Source of the DNA: Desulfobaculum sp044987625
GTDB taxonomy: Bacteria; Desulfobacterota; Desulfovibrionia; Desulfovibrionales; Desulfovibrionaceae
DNA length: 64,000 bases
Direction of reading: 5' to 3'
NCBI RefSeq assembly: GCF_044987625.1
Contig: NZ_JBJDSB010000002.1
Coordinates: 186,001-250,000 of the forward strand
The notes below the pieces were generated by a model. That model was not told the DNA's origin, did not search any database, and worked only from the letters and a program-made list of their open reading frames with translations. The translations under genes were made by a program, and so were the position numbers. Shown here piece by piece: positions 25,076 through 34,197 of the stretch. Position 1 is the first letter of the stretch; every line of letters begins with the position of its first letter.

Positions 25076-25400
25076 GCCTCCGGCGGCTCAAGGGTATGAT
25101 ACCCTTGAGAATCCCCAGGATTTTTCGGGCGGAAGCCGCCCGAAAAATAGGGTGGGGTGGGTTTTAGCCGTACGCTTGGCCTGTGCCCCGCGTTGGTGGA
25201 GGTGCGTTGTGGGGGCCAGATAGAGGCCGCGTGTTCGGAGCGTAGTACTGGCGTATAAATGGGATCGTTAAGGGCCCGCGGCCCTTAACCAGCGCTGCTA
25301 TCTTAATCTCTAAGGCCCTTCGTCCTTTCAGGCCGAACGGACTAAGAGCTTAAGTCGCCGGAGGCCCTTTAAGCTTAGGTCGCGGGAGGCATCACAAGCC
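25076..25400. repeat. Intergenic hairpin repeat cluster
   Basis: The spacer before the diguanylate cyclase gene holds no gene. It contains CTCAAGGGTA-TGA-TACCCTTGAG (25087-25109) and a perfect 13-bp stem with AAG loop (25120-25148). GTTAAGGGCC-CGC-GGCCCTTAAC (25267-25289) follows, with short CGCCGGAGGC-type tags. The first two modules repeat those at 23.17 kb nearly base for base, including the linker GAATCCCCAG. Confidence 0.85.
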
Positions 25401-25511
25401 CCGCGCAACCACCGCCATTCAGCCATGCTTGCCATAAATGTCACGTGATACGGGCTTTTCAGGGCGGGCGGGGCATGATACAAGGCCGCCGATACAGGAG
25501 AAAGTTCTTCC

Positions 25512-26759
25512 ATGCGAATACTGTCTTTGCTCATGTTCCCTGTTTTGTTCTTGGCATCCGCTGGCGCGGTTGTTGCGCTGGATATTGGCTTGCCGCCGGA
25601 GGTCGCGTCCACGGCTCCGTATGTGATGGCGGTGCTTGGCGGCCTGCTGAGTTGGCGGTTTAAGCGCAGCCGCTGCGTGTTTGCCATGGCGCTTTTGGCC
25701 TTGGGCTTTTGGTTTGTGAATACGTTTATGCAGGCGGGCGTGGGCGCAGATGCGTTGGGGCAGGTGGCCTATGCGGCGTACGCGTGTGCGTTTCCGGTCT
25801 TTGGGCTGTTGCTGGCGATTATGGGCGACCGTGGCCTCGTGACGCCGTGGGGCATCCTGTACCTTTCGACGGCGGGACTACTGACGGCATGTGTTTTTGC
25901 CGTGACGGATGGCTTCTTTGGCCTGATGAGCTACGAGGGCGTGGCGGGCATTCAGGTGGCTGTCGCCAAAGTGCTGCACGCGCGCCTGCTGCCGCCGTGG
26001 GCGGATAGCTGGACGTGGCTGCCACAGCCTGCGCTGGTTGGGTTTTTCTTTGCAGGATGTATCTTTTTGATACTGACCATCGTGCGGGAGGAACCGCTGG
26101 ATGGCGGCTTTTTGGGGCTGATTCTTGGCGTTGGCGCGGGGCTTCACTCTGCGGGCAGCGGGCAGGCTCCGGCGCTGTTCTTCTCGGCGGCCGGGGCGTC
26201 GCTTATTGCGCCGCTGTTTCAGGACTCGTACCGCATGGCGTTCTTGGATGAGCTGACGGGCTTGCCGTCGCGCCGGTCGCTGGTGGCGGACTTTAAGAAG
26301 CTGGGTGGCCGATACGCCGTCGCCATGGGCGACGTGGATCATTTTAAGAAATTTAATGATACGTACGGACATGACGTGGGCGACGAGGTCCTGCGCATGG
26401 TGGCGAGTAAGCTGGACCGTGTGACGGGCGGCGGCTGCTCGTATCGGTATGGCGGTGAGGAGTTTACGATTCTGTTCCCCCGCGCTGATGCGGCGGAGGC
26501 GTTGCCACACCTTGAGGCGGTGCGCGCGGCCATCGAGAACGCGCCGTTCACCCTACGCTCCAAGAACCGCCCGGAAACCAAGCCCAAGAAGCCGAACAGC
26601 AAGAATGCGGGGAATAAGACGGTCTCCGTGACGATTTCCATCGGCGTGGCCCAGCGTACGGACTCGCGCCAGTCGCCCGAGGACGTGCTGAAGGAAGCGG
26701 ACAAGGCGCTGTACAAGGCCAAGCAGAAGGGCCGCAATCAGGTCTTTGCCGCGTCGTAG
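25512..26759 (+). CDS. Membrane-bound diguanylate cyclase (GGDEF)
   Basis: 415 residues. The first 245 form about eight membrane helices with no recognised sensor family. The C-terminal GGDEF domain has DELTGLPSRRSL, metal and substrate residues in GDVDHFKKFNDTYGHDVGDE, and an active-site loop YGGEEF. No RxxD inhibitory site stands five residues before the loop, so product inhibition is probably absent. It would make cyclic di-GMP from two GTP at the inner membrane in response to an unknown signal. A Lys-rich insert (RPETKPKKPNSKN) sits in the last third of the domain. The gene ends at a long bidirectional terminator. Confidence 0.9.
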   Translation: MRILSLLMFPVLFLASAGAVVALDIGLPPEVASTAPYVMAVLGGLLSWRFKRSRCVFAMALLALGFWFVNTFMQAGVGADALGQVAYAAYACAFPVFGLLLAIMGDRGLVTPWGILYLSTAGLLTACVFAVTDGFFGLMSYEGVAGIQVAVAKVLHARLLPPWADSWTWLPQPALVGFFFAGCIFLILTIVREEPLDGGFLGLILGVGAGLHSAGSGQAPALFFSAAGASLIAPLFQDSYRMAFLDELTGLPSRRSLVADFKKLGGRYAVAMGDVDHFKKFNDTYGHDVGDEVLRMVASKLDRVTGGGCSYRYGGEEFTILFPRADAAEALPHLEAVRAAIENAPFTLRSKNRPETKPKKPNSKNAGNKTVSVTISIGVAQRTDSRQSPEDVLKEADKALYKAKQKGRNQVFAAS

Positions 26760-26800
26760 GCAAGAGAAGAAGAGGGGTAAAAAGCGGCCCTTGTGGGCTG

Positions 26801-26849
26801 AAAACGCCAGCGCCCCGGAAGCAGTGAGCTTCCGGGGCGCTGGCGTTTT
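26801..26849. terminator. Bidirectional intrinsic terminator
   Basis: A perfect 22-bp stem including AAAA/TTTT ends around loop AGTGA. It lies between the convergent diguanylate cyclase and AMIN-domain genes and has a T-run in both directions. Confidence 0.95.
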
Positions 26850-26882
26850 GTGCGTTTGGCGGTGCGGACGGTGAGGTGCGCG

Positions 26883-27497
26883 TTAGCCGCCAAGACGCAC
26901 GCGGATGCCGTGCTCGCAGGCGTGAACGTCATAATGGGCAAGTTGGTCGGGCGTGGTGTCGATGACGGTGCGCACAACGCTGCGGCCCGGATGCACGCCG
27001 GTGCGGATGCGCGTGGCGTGGGTGGAGGAGACGGGAAGCTCCTTCATGGCCGGGGGGAGTTCGCTTTGGGCAAACAGGTCCACAACGATGCGCGCGGGAT
27101 TGTCGAGGGCGAAGGCGGAAAAACGCGGGGATGCGCCGCGCGAGGCGATGTGCACGTCAAGGCGCGAGCCGCTCTCGGTGAAGTTGATACCGGTGATGAT
27201 GGACGCATCGGTGAAGGCGCCGCCGGGGATGGTTGAAGCCGTGGCGGCGTGCTCGGGGGCGGACGCGTCAGGCTGATGACGCGGGGTAAAGGTGGCGCCG
27301 TTTCGGGCAGGCTGCGCCGCGTCGTCCGGGGAGGGGATGGAAAACAGCGAGTCCGGATTGATGACGGTGTGCGAAACGCTTTGCCGCACGTACCAGCGCT
27401 GCTCAGGCGCGCTGGACGGGTGCAGATACATGTTCACCCCGGCGCAGGCAGCGCCAAGAACAAGAGCGGTGCAGAGGATGCGAGCGATTTTCCCCAT
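26883..27497 (-). CDS. AMIN-domain periplasmic protein
   Basis: 204 residues: one N-terminal membrane or signal helix, a Pro/Ser/Ala-rich linker (about 45-95), then an AMIN-like beta domain. The domain has LDNPARIVVDLF and the closing VSSTHATRIRTGVHPGRSVVRTVID. AMIN domains target amidases and secretins to peptidoglycan or the division site. There is no catalytic domain, so this is probably a small cell-envelope binding protein. It is expressed toward the shared terminator, downstream of the large glycosyltransferase gene but separated from it by a hairpin. Confidence 0.75.
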   Translation of the reverse strand: MGKIARILCTALVLGAACAGVNMYLHPSSAPEQRWYVRQSVSHTVINPDSLFSIPSPDDAAQPARNGATFTPRHQPDASAPEHAATASTIPGGAFTDASIITGINFTESGSRLDVHIASRGASPRFSAFALDNPARIVVDLFAQSELPPAMKELPVSSTHATRIRTGVHPGRSVVRTVIDTTPDQLAHYDVHACEHGIRVRLGG

Positions 27498-27509
27498 AAG
27501 GTCCCGTTG

Positions 27510-27544
27510 AAAACTCCGGCCCGTCCGCAGTGGACGGGCCGGAG
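27510..27544 (-). terminator. Terminator of the glycosyltransferase/PAP2 transcript
   Basis: A perfect 13-bp stem (27514-27526 with 27532-27544) is followed, on the minus strand, by TTTTC. It lies downstream of the ArnT-like gene and just before the AMIN gene. Confidence 0.7.
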
Positions 27545-27614
27545 GTGATGGTGGTTGAAACGTGCTTGCCTCGCGGCGTCAGCCCGGTGTGAGGGGCGGT
27601 GGCCGCGTGCGGCG

Positions 27615-30236
27615 CTAGCCCTTGGTGGCGGACTGGTCCGGAGTCGGCTGGGCCTGAGGCGCGGCGGCTTCGGATGCCTTGTTGATGCTGGCCTGTGCGG
27701 CCTCGTCCACGACGGGGGCCTTCGGTGCGGCCGGGGTCTCTCGCAGGGCGCTGTGGTCGCCCGGTGCGGGCGTGGCCTTTTGGGCGGGCGTTGCAGTGGA
27801 CTGTTCGTCCTGCGCCGCGTCTTCAGCGGCGGAACCGGGGGCCTGCGCCGGAGCGGTGTCCTCATGAGTTTCACCGGCTGGAGTGGACTCCGGAGTCATG
27901 GTCGCGGGAAGCGTCACGGGGCGGGCTGTGTCACCTTCGGGCGCGACCTCGTCTGCGGCAGGAGCCGGAGCGATGGTCCCATTCGCCTCATCAGCCGGAG
28001 CTATGCCGGGCGCGAGGTGAGAGTCCGTGGCGTCGGGAGTTGTGGCGTTCGGTGCCGCGCCGGGCAAGGGTGAGGCGGGAAGGATGTCTTCCTCGGCCGC
28101 GCCGCCCTTGGTGACGTCGGAGAGCCACTTCATGGCGCTCTTGAACATGCCGGTGCCTTCGTTGTCCTTTTTCACTTCGCCTTCGGGTGTGTTCCAGGTC
28201 TCCCAGAACTCGGAGAAGGTGTCTGTGATAGCGGCCCACGTTTTGGCCAGCGCGCCGGGCGTGGCGTTTACTTCCGCCGGTGCGGTGGTCAGGCCCGGAC
28301 CTGTGGTTGCGGGCATGTCCATGGCGCCATCGTTGCCGCCCACGGTCACCGTGGCGCCGGGCGCATTGGTTGCGGGGGCGCTGGTGGTATTGCCTGCCGG
28401 GGCCGTCTGCTGCGGGGCTGGTGCGGCCTCGGGCGCGGGAGCCGGTTGGATTGGCTGGACAGGTGCAGGCTCTGCCGCAGGCGCGCTGGGCGCGGGCGCG
28501 GCCTTGGGCTGCGGCGTGGGAGCGGGCTGGGTGGCGTTCTGCTCCAGCGCCGGAGTGGTTTCCGGAGCCGGGGCTTCGGCGGGCGCGCCGCCCTCGGGGG
28601 TGTTCACCAGCAGCACGTAGGGGCGGTCCACCACCCACTGCTCATGCACCACGCGCAGGTTGGCGGGGCGGTTGTCCCACGACTCCCAGTAGCGCCGCTG
28701 CATGCCAAGAACGAATTTGTCCTCGGTGCGGGCCATTTCGGCAAGGCGCGGCAGGTCCTGCGTTTCAAGGATGTTGGAGCCACAGTAGTAGGTGTAGACA
28801 CCGGAGTAGATTTTGTAGGCCGCGGGGGTGTAGCCCTCGGCGATGTACTCGCCCATCAGCTCACCCTGTTCCTTGGGGCTCATCACGGCGTCCAGTTCTG
28901 GCACGGCAATGAAGGCCAGCGGCTGCACCCAGATGGTCATCAGGATGCCAAGGGTCAGCAGGGCGGGGCGGATATCCCAGCGGGAGACAAAGCGCCACAG
29001 CAGGGCCGCGATGATGATGTTGACCACCGCCAGCACGTAGATGCCCTTGAGCACGATGGGCCACTGGGTGAACAGGTTCGCCAGCGCAACGCCAACGCCC
29101 AGCACAGCGAACAGCCCGGCCACAAAGAGCACCAGCTTGCGCGTGCGCGCCGCGTCAAAGCCGAGAACGGTGCGCGCGGTGAGCAGGGCAAGGATGGGGA
29201 AGAGCGGCATCAGGTAGACGACAATCTTCGTGCTGAGGCAGGTGAGCAGAACAAAGCCGGAAATCAGTGCGCACCACAGGTAGCTGAGGCCGGAGCCTGT
29301 GGTGCAGACATCGGCCTTGCGGGCGTACCACAGCTCCTTCCAGAAGGAGCGGGTCAACAGCCGCTTGAAGGGCAGCAGCACCACAACGAAGGTCCACGGC
29401 AAAAATGCGGCCGGGAACGTGGCAAAGTAGTGCCAGAAGGGCTGCTCGTGGTGCGAGGCGTCTACCGCGCGGCGGTAAATCTGCTTGTAGAAGATGTTTT
29501 CCACAAGGGCGTGCTCGCCGGAGAACCACGCGGCGGCAATCCAGCCAACCAGGATGGCCACAGCCGCGCCAAAGCCCACCAGCACGTCGCGGCGGACAAG
29601 GCGGCTCAGGCGGCCACTCCATGCCAGATACACCACGGAGGCCAGCACCGGGAACACAAGCCCCAGCGGGCCTTTGGTCAGGGTCGCCAAGGCGGCGAGC
29701 ACAAAGCCCGCCACGGTCCAGCCCATGGCGCGCTCACGCTGCCACGCGCGGAAGAGACAGATGTGCGAAAAGGTTATAAGTCCTGTAAACAAGAGGTCCA
29801 TGCGCGAGTAATGCGTCAGGGCCACGAAGTAGAAGCAGGTGAGCAGGATAAGGCCTGCGGCCAGTCCATTTTCCCTGCCGCCTTTCAGGACGAGATGGTT
29901 CATGCACAGCATGCCCACCAGCACCACCAGCGCGCTGGCGGCGGCTCCGGCAAAGAACAGCGCGGGCTTCGCCCCGCCGAAGATGGGCAAAAACGCCGTG
30001 AGGAACCAGAAGTAGACGGGAGGCTTATCCGGGTAGGGCACGCCGTTCAGGTACATGACAAGCCACTTGTGGGCGTCAATAACATGCTCAAAAACGTTGG
30101 CGTAGCGGATTTCATCCGAGAACCACAGGGCGCGGGTGTCCAAAGAGGGCAGGGTCTGCGCCGCGAGGATCAGGCCGAGTATCGCCAGTGGGAGCAGTGC
30201 GGACACGCTCCACAGTCGCGAGAGGAACTTATTCAT
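27615..30236 (-). CDS. ArnT-like family 39 glycosyltransferase with long low-complexity tail
   Basis: 873 residues. The first 560 form a polytopic GT39/ArnT-type enzyme. The conserved acidic pair in WFSDEIRYANV lies in the first periplasmic loop, KPPVYFWFLTAF follows, and there are about 12 helices. Such enzymes move a sugar from an undecaprenyl-phosphate carrier to lipid A or another envelope acceptor. The last 310 residues are Pro/Ala/Thr/Glu-rich and disordered in appearance, apart from a Trp-rich stretch (AKTWAAITDTFSEFWETW) in the middle. That tail is unusual for the family. The gene overlaps the PAP2 phosphatase gene by 8 bases; that protein could recycle the lipid carrier. ATG 30236 fixes the first helix correctly. 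Confidence 0.82.
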   Translation of the reverse strand: MNKFLSRLWSVSALLPLAILGLILAAQTLPSLDTRALWFSDEIRYANVFEHVIDAHKWLVMYLNGVPYPDKPPVYFWFLTAFLPIFGGAKPALFFAGAAASALVVLVGMLCMNHLVLKGGRENGLAAGLILLTCFYFVALTHYSRMDLLFTGLITFSHICLFRAWQRERAMGWTVAGFVLAALATLTKGPLGLVFPVLASVVYLAWSGRLSRLVRRDVLVGFGAAVAILVGWIAAAWFSGEHALVENIFYKQIYRRAVDASHHEQPFWHYFATFPAAFLPWTFVVVLLPFKRLLTRSFWKELWYARKADVCTTGSGLSYLWCALISGFVLLTCLSTKIVVYLMPLFPILALLTARTVLGFDAARTRKLVLFVAGLFAVLGVGVALANLFTQWPIVLKGIYVLAVVNIIIAALLWRFVSRWDIRPALLTLGILMTIWVQPLAFIAVPELDAVMSPKEQGELMGEYIAEGYTPAAYKIYSGVYTYYCGSNILETQDLPRLAEMARTEDKFVLGMQRRYWESWDNRPANLRVVHEQWVVDRPYVLLVNTPEGGAPAEAPAPETTPALEQNATQPAPTPQPKAAPAPSAPAAEPAPVQPIQPAPAPEAAPAPQQTAPAGNTTSAPATNAPGATVTVGGNDGAMDMPATTGPGLTTAPAEVNATPGALAKTWAAITDTFSEFWETWNTPEGEVKKDNEGTGMFKSAMKWLSDVTKGGAAEEDILPASPLPGAAPNATTPDATDSHLAPGIAPADEANGTIAPAPAADEVAPEGDTARPVTLPATMTPESTPAGETHEDTAPAQAPGSAAEDAAQDEQSTATPAQKATPAPGDHSALRETPAAPKAPVVDEAAQASINKASEAAAPQAQPTPDQSATKG

Positions 30237-30876
30237 GGGCTGTGGTTTCCTTTTTGAGTCCGAAAGCATAGATGGCCCAGGCCGTAAAGGCGCCGTACAT
30301 CCAGCCGAAGAAGACATCGGACGGGTAGTGCTGCATCAAATAGATGCGTGTCAGGGCCATAAGCGCCAGAGCCATTCCGAGGGCCAGCGTCAGCCACGCC
30401 TTGCGCCGCCAAAAGGCCAGCGCCAGCGCCGATGTGGTAAAGTCGGCAGTGTGGCCGGAGGGCAGGGAGTGGTAATGCGGATTCAGCGTCAGCATGTGGA
30501 AGACGCTCTCGCCCGTCATGGGGCGCGGACGGCCCAGCACCATTTTGGTGATGTTGAGCAGAGCGAGGTTGATGAGCAGCTGAAAGGCCACATAGGTCAG
30601 GGCGAAGCGGGTGAGGTCGGTATTCTTGGTGCGCACCCCGTGAACGAGGATGCCAAGAAATGTGACGTAACACGCGGGGTTGCCCCAGTCGGTAATGACG
30701 TTTGCGGTGAGGCGCAGGGCCTCGTGTGTATTTTTGTGTATCCGTACGCTTTGCATCAGGGCATCTTCCCCGCCGAAGGCGTAGGGAAGCGCCGCCGCCA
30801 AAGCGAGTACCGGCAGTGAGCCGAGCACAAAATGCCAAAATGGGGTGTGTGTTCGCATGTGGCGCTTATAGGGCAT
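30229..30876 (-). CDS. PAP2-family membrane phosphatase
   Basis: About 215 residues with six membrane helices. The three active-site motifs are present: KMVLGRPRP, SLPSGHTAD and RIYLMQHYPSDV, holding the catalytic His residues. Family members dephosphorylate undecaprenyl diphosphate or lipid A. Its overlap with the ArnT-like gene suggests a joint job in carrier recycling or lipid A remodelling. The start is uncertain: ATG 30876 and ATG 30858 both lack a clear ribosome site, and the frame continues upstream. Confidence 0.85.
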   Translation of the reverse strand: MPYKRHMRTHTPFWHFVLGSLPVLALAAALPYAFGGEDALMQSVRIHKNTHEALRLTANVITDWGNPACYVTFLGILVHGVRTKNTDLTRFALTYVAFQLLINLALLNITKMVLGRPRPMTGESVFHMLTLNPHYHSLPSGHTADFTTSALALAFWRRKAWLTLALGMALALMALTRIYLMQHYPSDVFFGWMYGAFTAWAIYAFGLKKETTAHE

Positions 30877-31068
30877 GGAGATAGCCGTGGCAAGCGCGGC
30901 GAGGCGCGGGCGCGATGTGCCCGCAGGAGGAGACGCCGCCGCCATGGCAGATTCTTGATGCAATGCCTTGAACGTTTTCCTATAGTGTGAACAGCACAGA
31001 ACCCGGCGTGGTCTTATGGACGGCAACGCTGCGGAATGCTGAAGAGTATTTTGCGTTTGGAGATGAAG

Positions 31069-31578
31069 ATGTACAGGTTTTTTACGACTCTCGCAATCGT
31101 CCTGCTGGCTGTAGGTCTGGTCTGGCAGCACCGTAGTGTGACCCGCCTTGCGGCGGAGCTTGCTGACTCGCAGTACAGAATGGAATCCCTGGAGCTTGAA
31201 GTCGCCAAGAAGCACGACATGGCCGACCTCTTTTATCGCTTCATTGTGAATAACCACAAGAGCATTCAGGAGCTTCGGCGTTCACGGCTCTTGACGGTGA
31301 CGGCCTACAGCCCGCGCATCGGCGAAACTGACGACAGCCCCAATTACACCGCCACCAACCGCCGGGTGCGGCACGGCATCGTTGCGGTCTCGCGCGATTT
31401 GTTCAAGGCGGGGTGGGTGTTTGGCAAGAAGGTCTACATCAAGAACTATGGCGTATTCACCATTGATGACCTGATGGCCAAGCACAAGCGGAACCAGATT
31501 GATATCTTTATGTTCGACACCGACGCCGCCCTGCAGTTTGGCAAGAAGCGGCTGGAGGTGCACCTTATTGATCTTTAA
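31069..31578 (+). CDS. 3D-domain (double-psi barrel) envelope protein
   Basis: 169 residues: an N-terminal membrane helix, a short coiled coil (about 25-60), then a 3D domain named for its three Asp. It runs from VTAYSPRIGETDD through GIVAVSRDLF and FGKKVYIKNYGVFTIDD to a final QIDIFM. The fold is that of MltA/YabE-type murein-active proteins, so a role in peptidoglycan cleavage or binding at the membrane is likely. ATG 31069 is chosen because GGAG lies 6 nt upstream. Its last 14 bases overlap the convergent VanZ-like gene. Confidence 0.8.
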   Translation: MYRFFTTLAIVLLAVGLVWQHRSVTRLAAELADSQYRMESLELEVAKKHDMADLFYRFIVNNHKSIQELRRSRLLTVTAYSPRIGETDDSPNYTATNRRVRHGIVAVSRDLFKAGWVFGKKVYIKNYGVFTIDDLMAKHKRNQIDIFMFDTDAALQFGKKRLEVHLIDL

Positions 31579-31957
31579 CGCCCAGCGCGCGCTTAAGCCC
31601 GTCGAAATACTCGTACTGCTTGATGCGCTCGCCAATCCAGATGCCGATGACGACGCCTGCGGTGTTGGCCAGCATATCGGACCATGAGGTGTAGCGCCCC
31701 GGCACAAAGTGTTGGCCTACCTCAAGGGCCGCGCCCAGCAGCACCATGCTCCACGCGGCGGTAATGGCAGGCCCACGCGTTTTGAATGCGCGCAGGGCCA
31801 AAAGCGCCAGCCAGCCGTAGGCAAGGGCGTGCTCTACAAGGTCGATGTGGTCAAGGTCGATGGGGCGCGGGGGTGTGGGCATAAGGGAGAGCCAGCACAC
31901 GCCGACGACGGATGCGGCCCACAAACAGAGCATCGGTACCGAATACTTTTGGGACAT
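31565..31957 (-). CDS. VanZ-like membrane protein
   Basis: 130 residues with four membrane helices and the VanZ signature pattern: DLDHIDLVEHALAYGWLALL early and GRYTSWSDMLANTAGVVIGIWI late. The function of such stand-alone proteins is not settled. The start ATG 31957 gives the first helix directly but has only a weak ribosome site. It reads toward the 3D-domain gene and overlaps its end. Confidence 0.75.
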   Translation of the reverse strand: MSQKYSVPMLCLWAASVVGVCWLSLMPTPPRPIDLDHIDLVEHALAYGWLALLALRAFKTRGPAITAAWSMVLLGAALEVGQHFVPGRYTSWSDMLANTAGVVIGIWIGERIKQYEYFDGLKRALGVKDQ

Positions 31958-32035
31958 TGGCTTTTGTGGGGTTGAAGGTGAAGGATGTCGCTTGGGTATA
32001 CATTGTGCCCCTGTCCCTTGCAAGGGGTGACCAAA

Positions 32036-32068
32036 AAAACGCCCGGCACCAGTGGTGCCGGGCGTTTT
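32036..32068. terminator. Bidirectional hairpin terminator
   Basis: AAAACGCCCGGCACC and its exact complement flank loop AGT. It has A-run and T-run arms, so it can work both ways, and it lies just downstream of the DUF115 gene on the minus strand. Confidence 0.85.
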
Positions 32069-32127
32069 GTCGTGCCTGAGGAGCGGGGCGGCGCGCCTTG
32101 GGGCGCGCTGTGGCCGCGCGGGGCGGG

Positions 32128-33891
32128 TCAGGCCGCGCTAGTGCTGGCCTGCGCGCCAAGGATGGAATCCATCAGCGCTACCTTGTCCAGCACGCGGCCG
32201 GTGATGTCCTTAAACCGCCGCATGTCCGCCGGAACGGGATGCTGGGTAAACCGCGCCATGCCCGCCATGTCCATGACCTCGTTGTAGAGGTAGGGCAGAT
32301 AGAGCGGGTCTTGGCGCAGGAAGTAGACGAGGCTTTGCAGCTGTTCCAAAATAGCGCTCTTGTTGCGTGTTGGCTTTTTGTAGAGTTTTTCGAGGCGTTT
32401 TGTTGCGGCTTTGAGGGAGGTCCGCCACGTTTCGAACCGACGCTCAAAGACCGGACGCGGCAGGCTTCCGCGCGCCGCCGCAATGCAGGCGCTGATGCGG
32501 CCGTGGGTGGTTGGCAGGTCCGTCAGCAGGGTGGCGGCTTCGTCAACGGTGACGCGGCGTGTTCCGGCGATGGGCAGGCCGCCGCCGTAGATGTTGGCGA
32601 CATTCAGCCCTAGGCGGGCGATGTCGCGCTCCATGTCGCGCTTGGACGTCAGGTAGGACATGGTGGAGTAGATGGTGTTGCCGTCCGCGTCCTTTTCCTT
32701 GATGTGCCGCTTGGGGTCAAAGACGCGCGTCGGGCGCGCGGCGTGGTGCCCTGCGGCGTGGCTGCGCTCGGCGCTCCACGCGTAGTCCTGCCCGGCCAGC
32801 ACAAAGTCCTTCACGCCGCACCACGACAAAAAGCGCAGCAACGCGACGTTGACGTTGCCGCCCGCGTCAAAGACGGGTTCGGTCTTGTTGAGCACAAATG
32901 TCGCCAGCCCGCCCACGGTCCACAGGGGAAGTGTGGGGCCGGGGTAGCGCTCCACCACGTCCGGGCGAACCTTGGTGGAGTAGATGAGCGGAATGTCCGC
33001 CGCCCAGTTCATATCCAGCTTGTTGAAGACCTTGAGCATGCCGCCGCTGTAGTCGAGGGCCATGCACAGGTGCGGCGTGATGCCCGCGGCCTGCAGGGCG
33101 GGCAGGGTCTGCATGGAGGTGACGATGAGCGCGTCCGTCTCCATGGCCGCAAGGCGCGGCCCAACGTCATTGAGCGACGGTCCCGCGCCGACCATCAGCG
33201 CGGTTACGCCGTTCCCTTTGCCCTCAAGGGAGCGCAGGGTGCCGTCGTGGAACGAGCGCGCAAAGTTGTGCAGTTCGTTGCCGACCATGTCCTCCTGCCG
33301 CCGCCGCAGGGTGTTCAGCTCCACGGTGATGCCTTCCAGCATGCGTTTGATGATGCCGGTCCAGCGGGCGTATTCCGGCCCAATCTGTCTGCTTGGGAAG
33401 TCGGAGTGCATTTTCACCGCGCCATGGGTGAATTGCAGGCTGAGCTGTCCAAGATGATGGGAGATAAGCTTTTCGTCCGGCGGCAGGAAGGTCACTTGTC
33501 CGGAGGCAATCACCTGCGAGTAGTCCGTCAGCGCAAGACAAGCGCCCAGCACCTCGCGCCGTGGTTCCACCACCAGCACGGGATGCGTTGTGGGGGCGGA
33601 CTGCAGAATTGTGAGCAGGCCGTAGCCGATATTGGTGCCGACGAGGATGGAGGCGTTTTTGTGCGGCGTGTCGCCAAGGTCCAAAGCCCCGTAACAGGCG
33701 GTGGGCGACAGGGCGTCGAACAGCGAGCCCCCGGCGCCGTTTGGCAGGTCCACAACGCCATGGCGGTTCGGCCCCACCTCGCCCTTAAGGGCGAGGTGGG
33801 CGTCGCCTTCCTCCAAGAGCCACGGCAATACAGGCGAATTCGCCTGCTTCAGCGCGGCGATATTGGTGTCGAGATACCGGTAGAGTTCCAT
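32128..33891 (-). CDS. Maf-like DUF115 protein (6-hydroxymethylpterin-kinase-like fold)
   Basis: 587 residues. The central domain holds LMVGAGPSLNDVGPRLA, the nucleotide loop of the DUF115/MptE-like family, then MALDYSGGMLKVF and FVLAGQDYAWS. In flagellated bacteria this family includes Maf motility-associated factors that help glycosylate flagellin with nonulosonic acid. The N-terminal 150 residues resemble a methyltransferase-like fold with LVVEPRREVLGA. The start has GAGGAGGGT upstream. No flagellar gene is nearby, so the role in motility is inferred only from the family. Confidence 0.75.
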   Translation of the reverse strand: MELYRYLDTNIAALKQANSPVLPWLLEEGDAHLALKGEVGPNRHGVVDLPNGAGGSLFDALSPTACYGALDLGDTPHKNASILVGTNIGYGLLTILQSAPTTHPVLVVEPRREVLGACLALTDYSQVIASGQVTFLPPDEKLISHHLGQLSLQFTHGAVKMHSDFPSRQIGPEYARWTGIIKRMLEGITVELNTLRRRQEDMVGNELHNFARSFHDGTLRSLEGKGNGVTALMVGAGPSLNDVGPRLAAMETDALIVTSMQTLPALQAAGITPHLCMALDYSGGMLKVFNKLDMNWAADIPLIYSTKVRPDVVERYPGPTLPLWTVGGLATFVLNKTEPVFDAGGNVNVALLRFLSWCGVKDFVLAGQDYAWSAERSHAAGHHAARPTRVFDPKRHIKEKDADGNTIYSTMSYLTSKRDMERDIARLGLNVANIYGGGLPIAGTRRVTVDEAATLLTDLPTTHGRISACIAAARGSLPRPVFERRFETWRTSLKAATKRLEKLYKKPTRNKSAILEQLQSLVYFLRQDPLYLPYLYNEVMDMAGMARFTQHPVPADMRRFKDITGRVLDKVALMDSILGAQASTSAA

Positions 33892-34197
33892 GCACCCTCC
33901 TCGTCCGGTGTGGTTTGTATGTTTGGTGGCGCAATATACCGGCAGAACCGTTGCAAGGACTCTGCCACCACCAGAAGGCGCGTGACGGCGGCAAAGGGAG
34001 GGATTGGGGCGAGAGGAGAAAAGCCCCGGATGGTGCGGACTTTGGTCAAGACGAGAAAAGCGTAGAGCGCCGAGGCAGTGGGCGCGGAGAAGGGCGGCGG
34101 TGCGGGCGCGTCAAACTCTTGGCGTACGCCTTGCGTCAAAAAAGCCCCTGCCCGCAGAGTGCGGGCAGGGGCGTGGAGCCGAAAGTGTGGGAAGGGG
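33892..34197. other. Spacer between the NifA-like and DUF115 genes
   Basis: About 300 bases holding the terminator of the regulator gene (34138-34172) and presumably the promoter of the DUF115 gene. No convincing promoter pair and no gene are visible. Confidence 0.5.
34138..34172 (-). terminator. Intrinsic terminator of the NifA-like gene
   Basis: GCCCCTGCCCGCA and its exact complement with a 3-base loop, followed on the minus strand by TTTTTT. Confidence 0.92.

Noticed and set aside
23120..25400. CRISPR array in the repeat-rich spacers
   Set aside because: The repeats are hairpin modules in both orientations with irregular spacing and no unique spacers of constant length; no cas genes are near.
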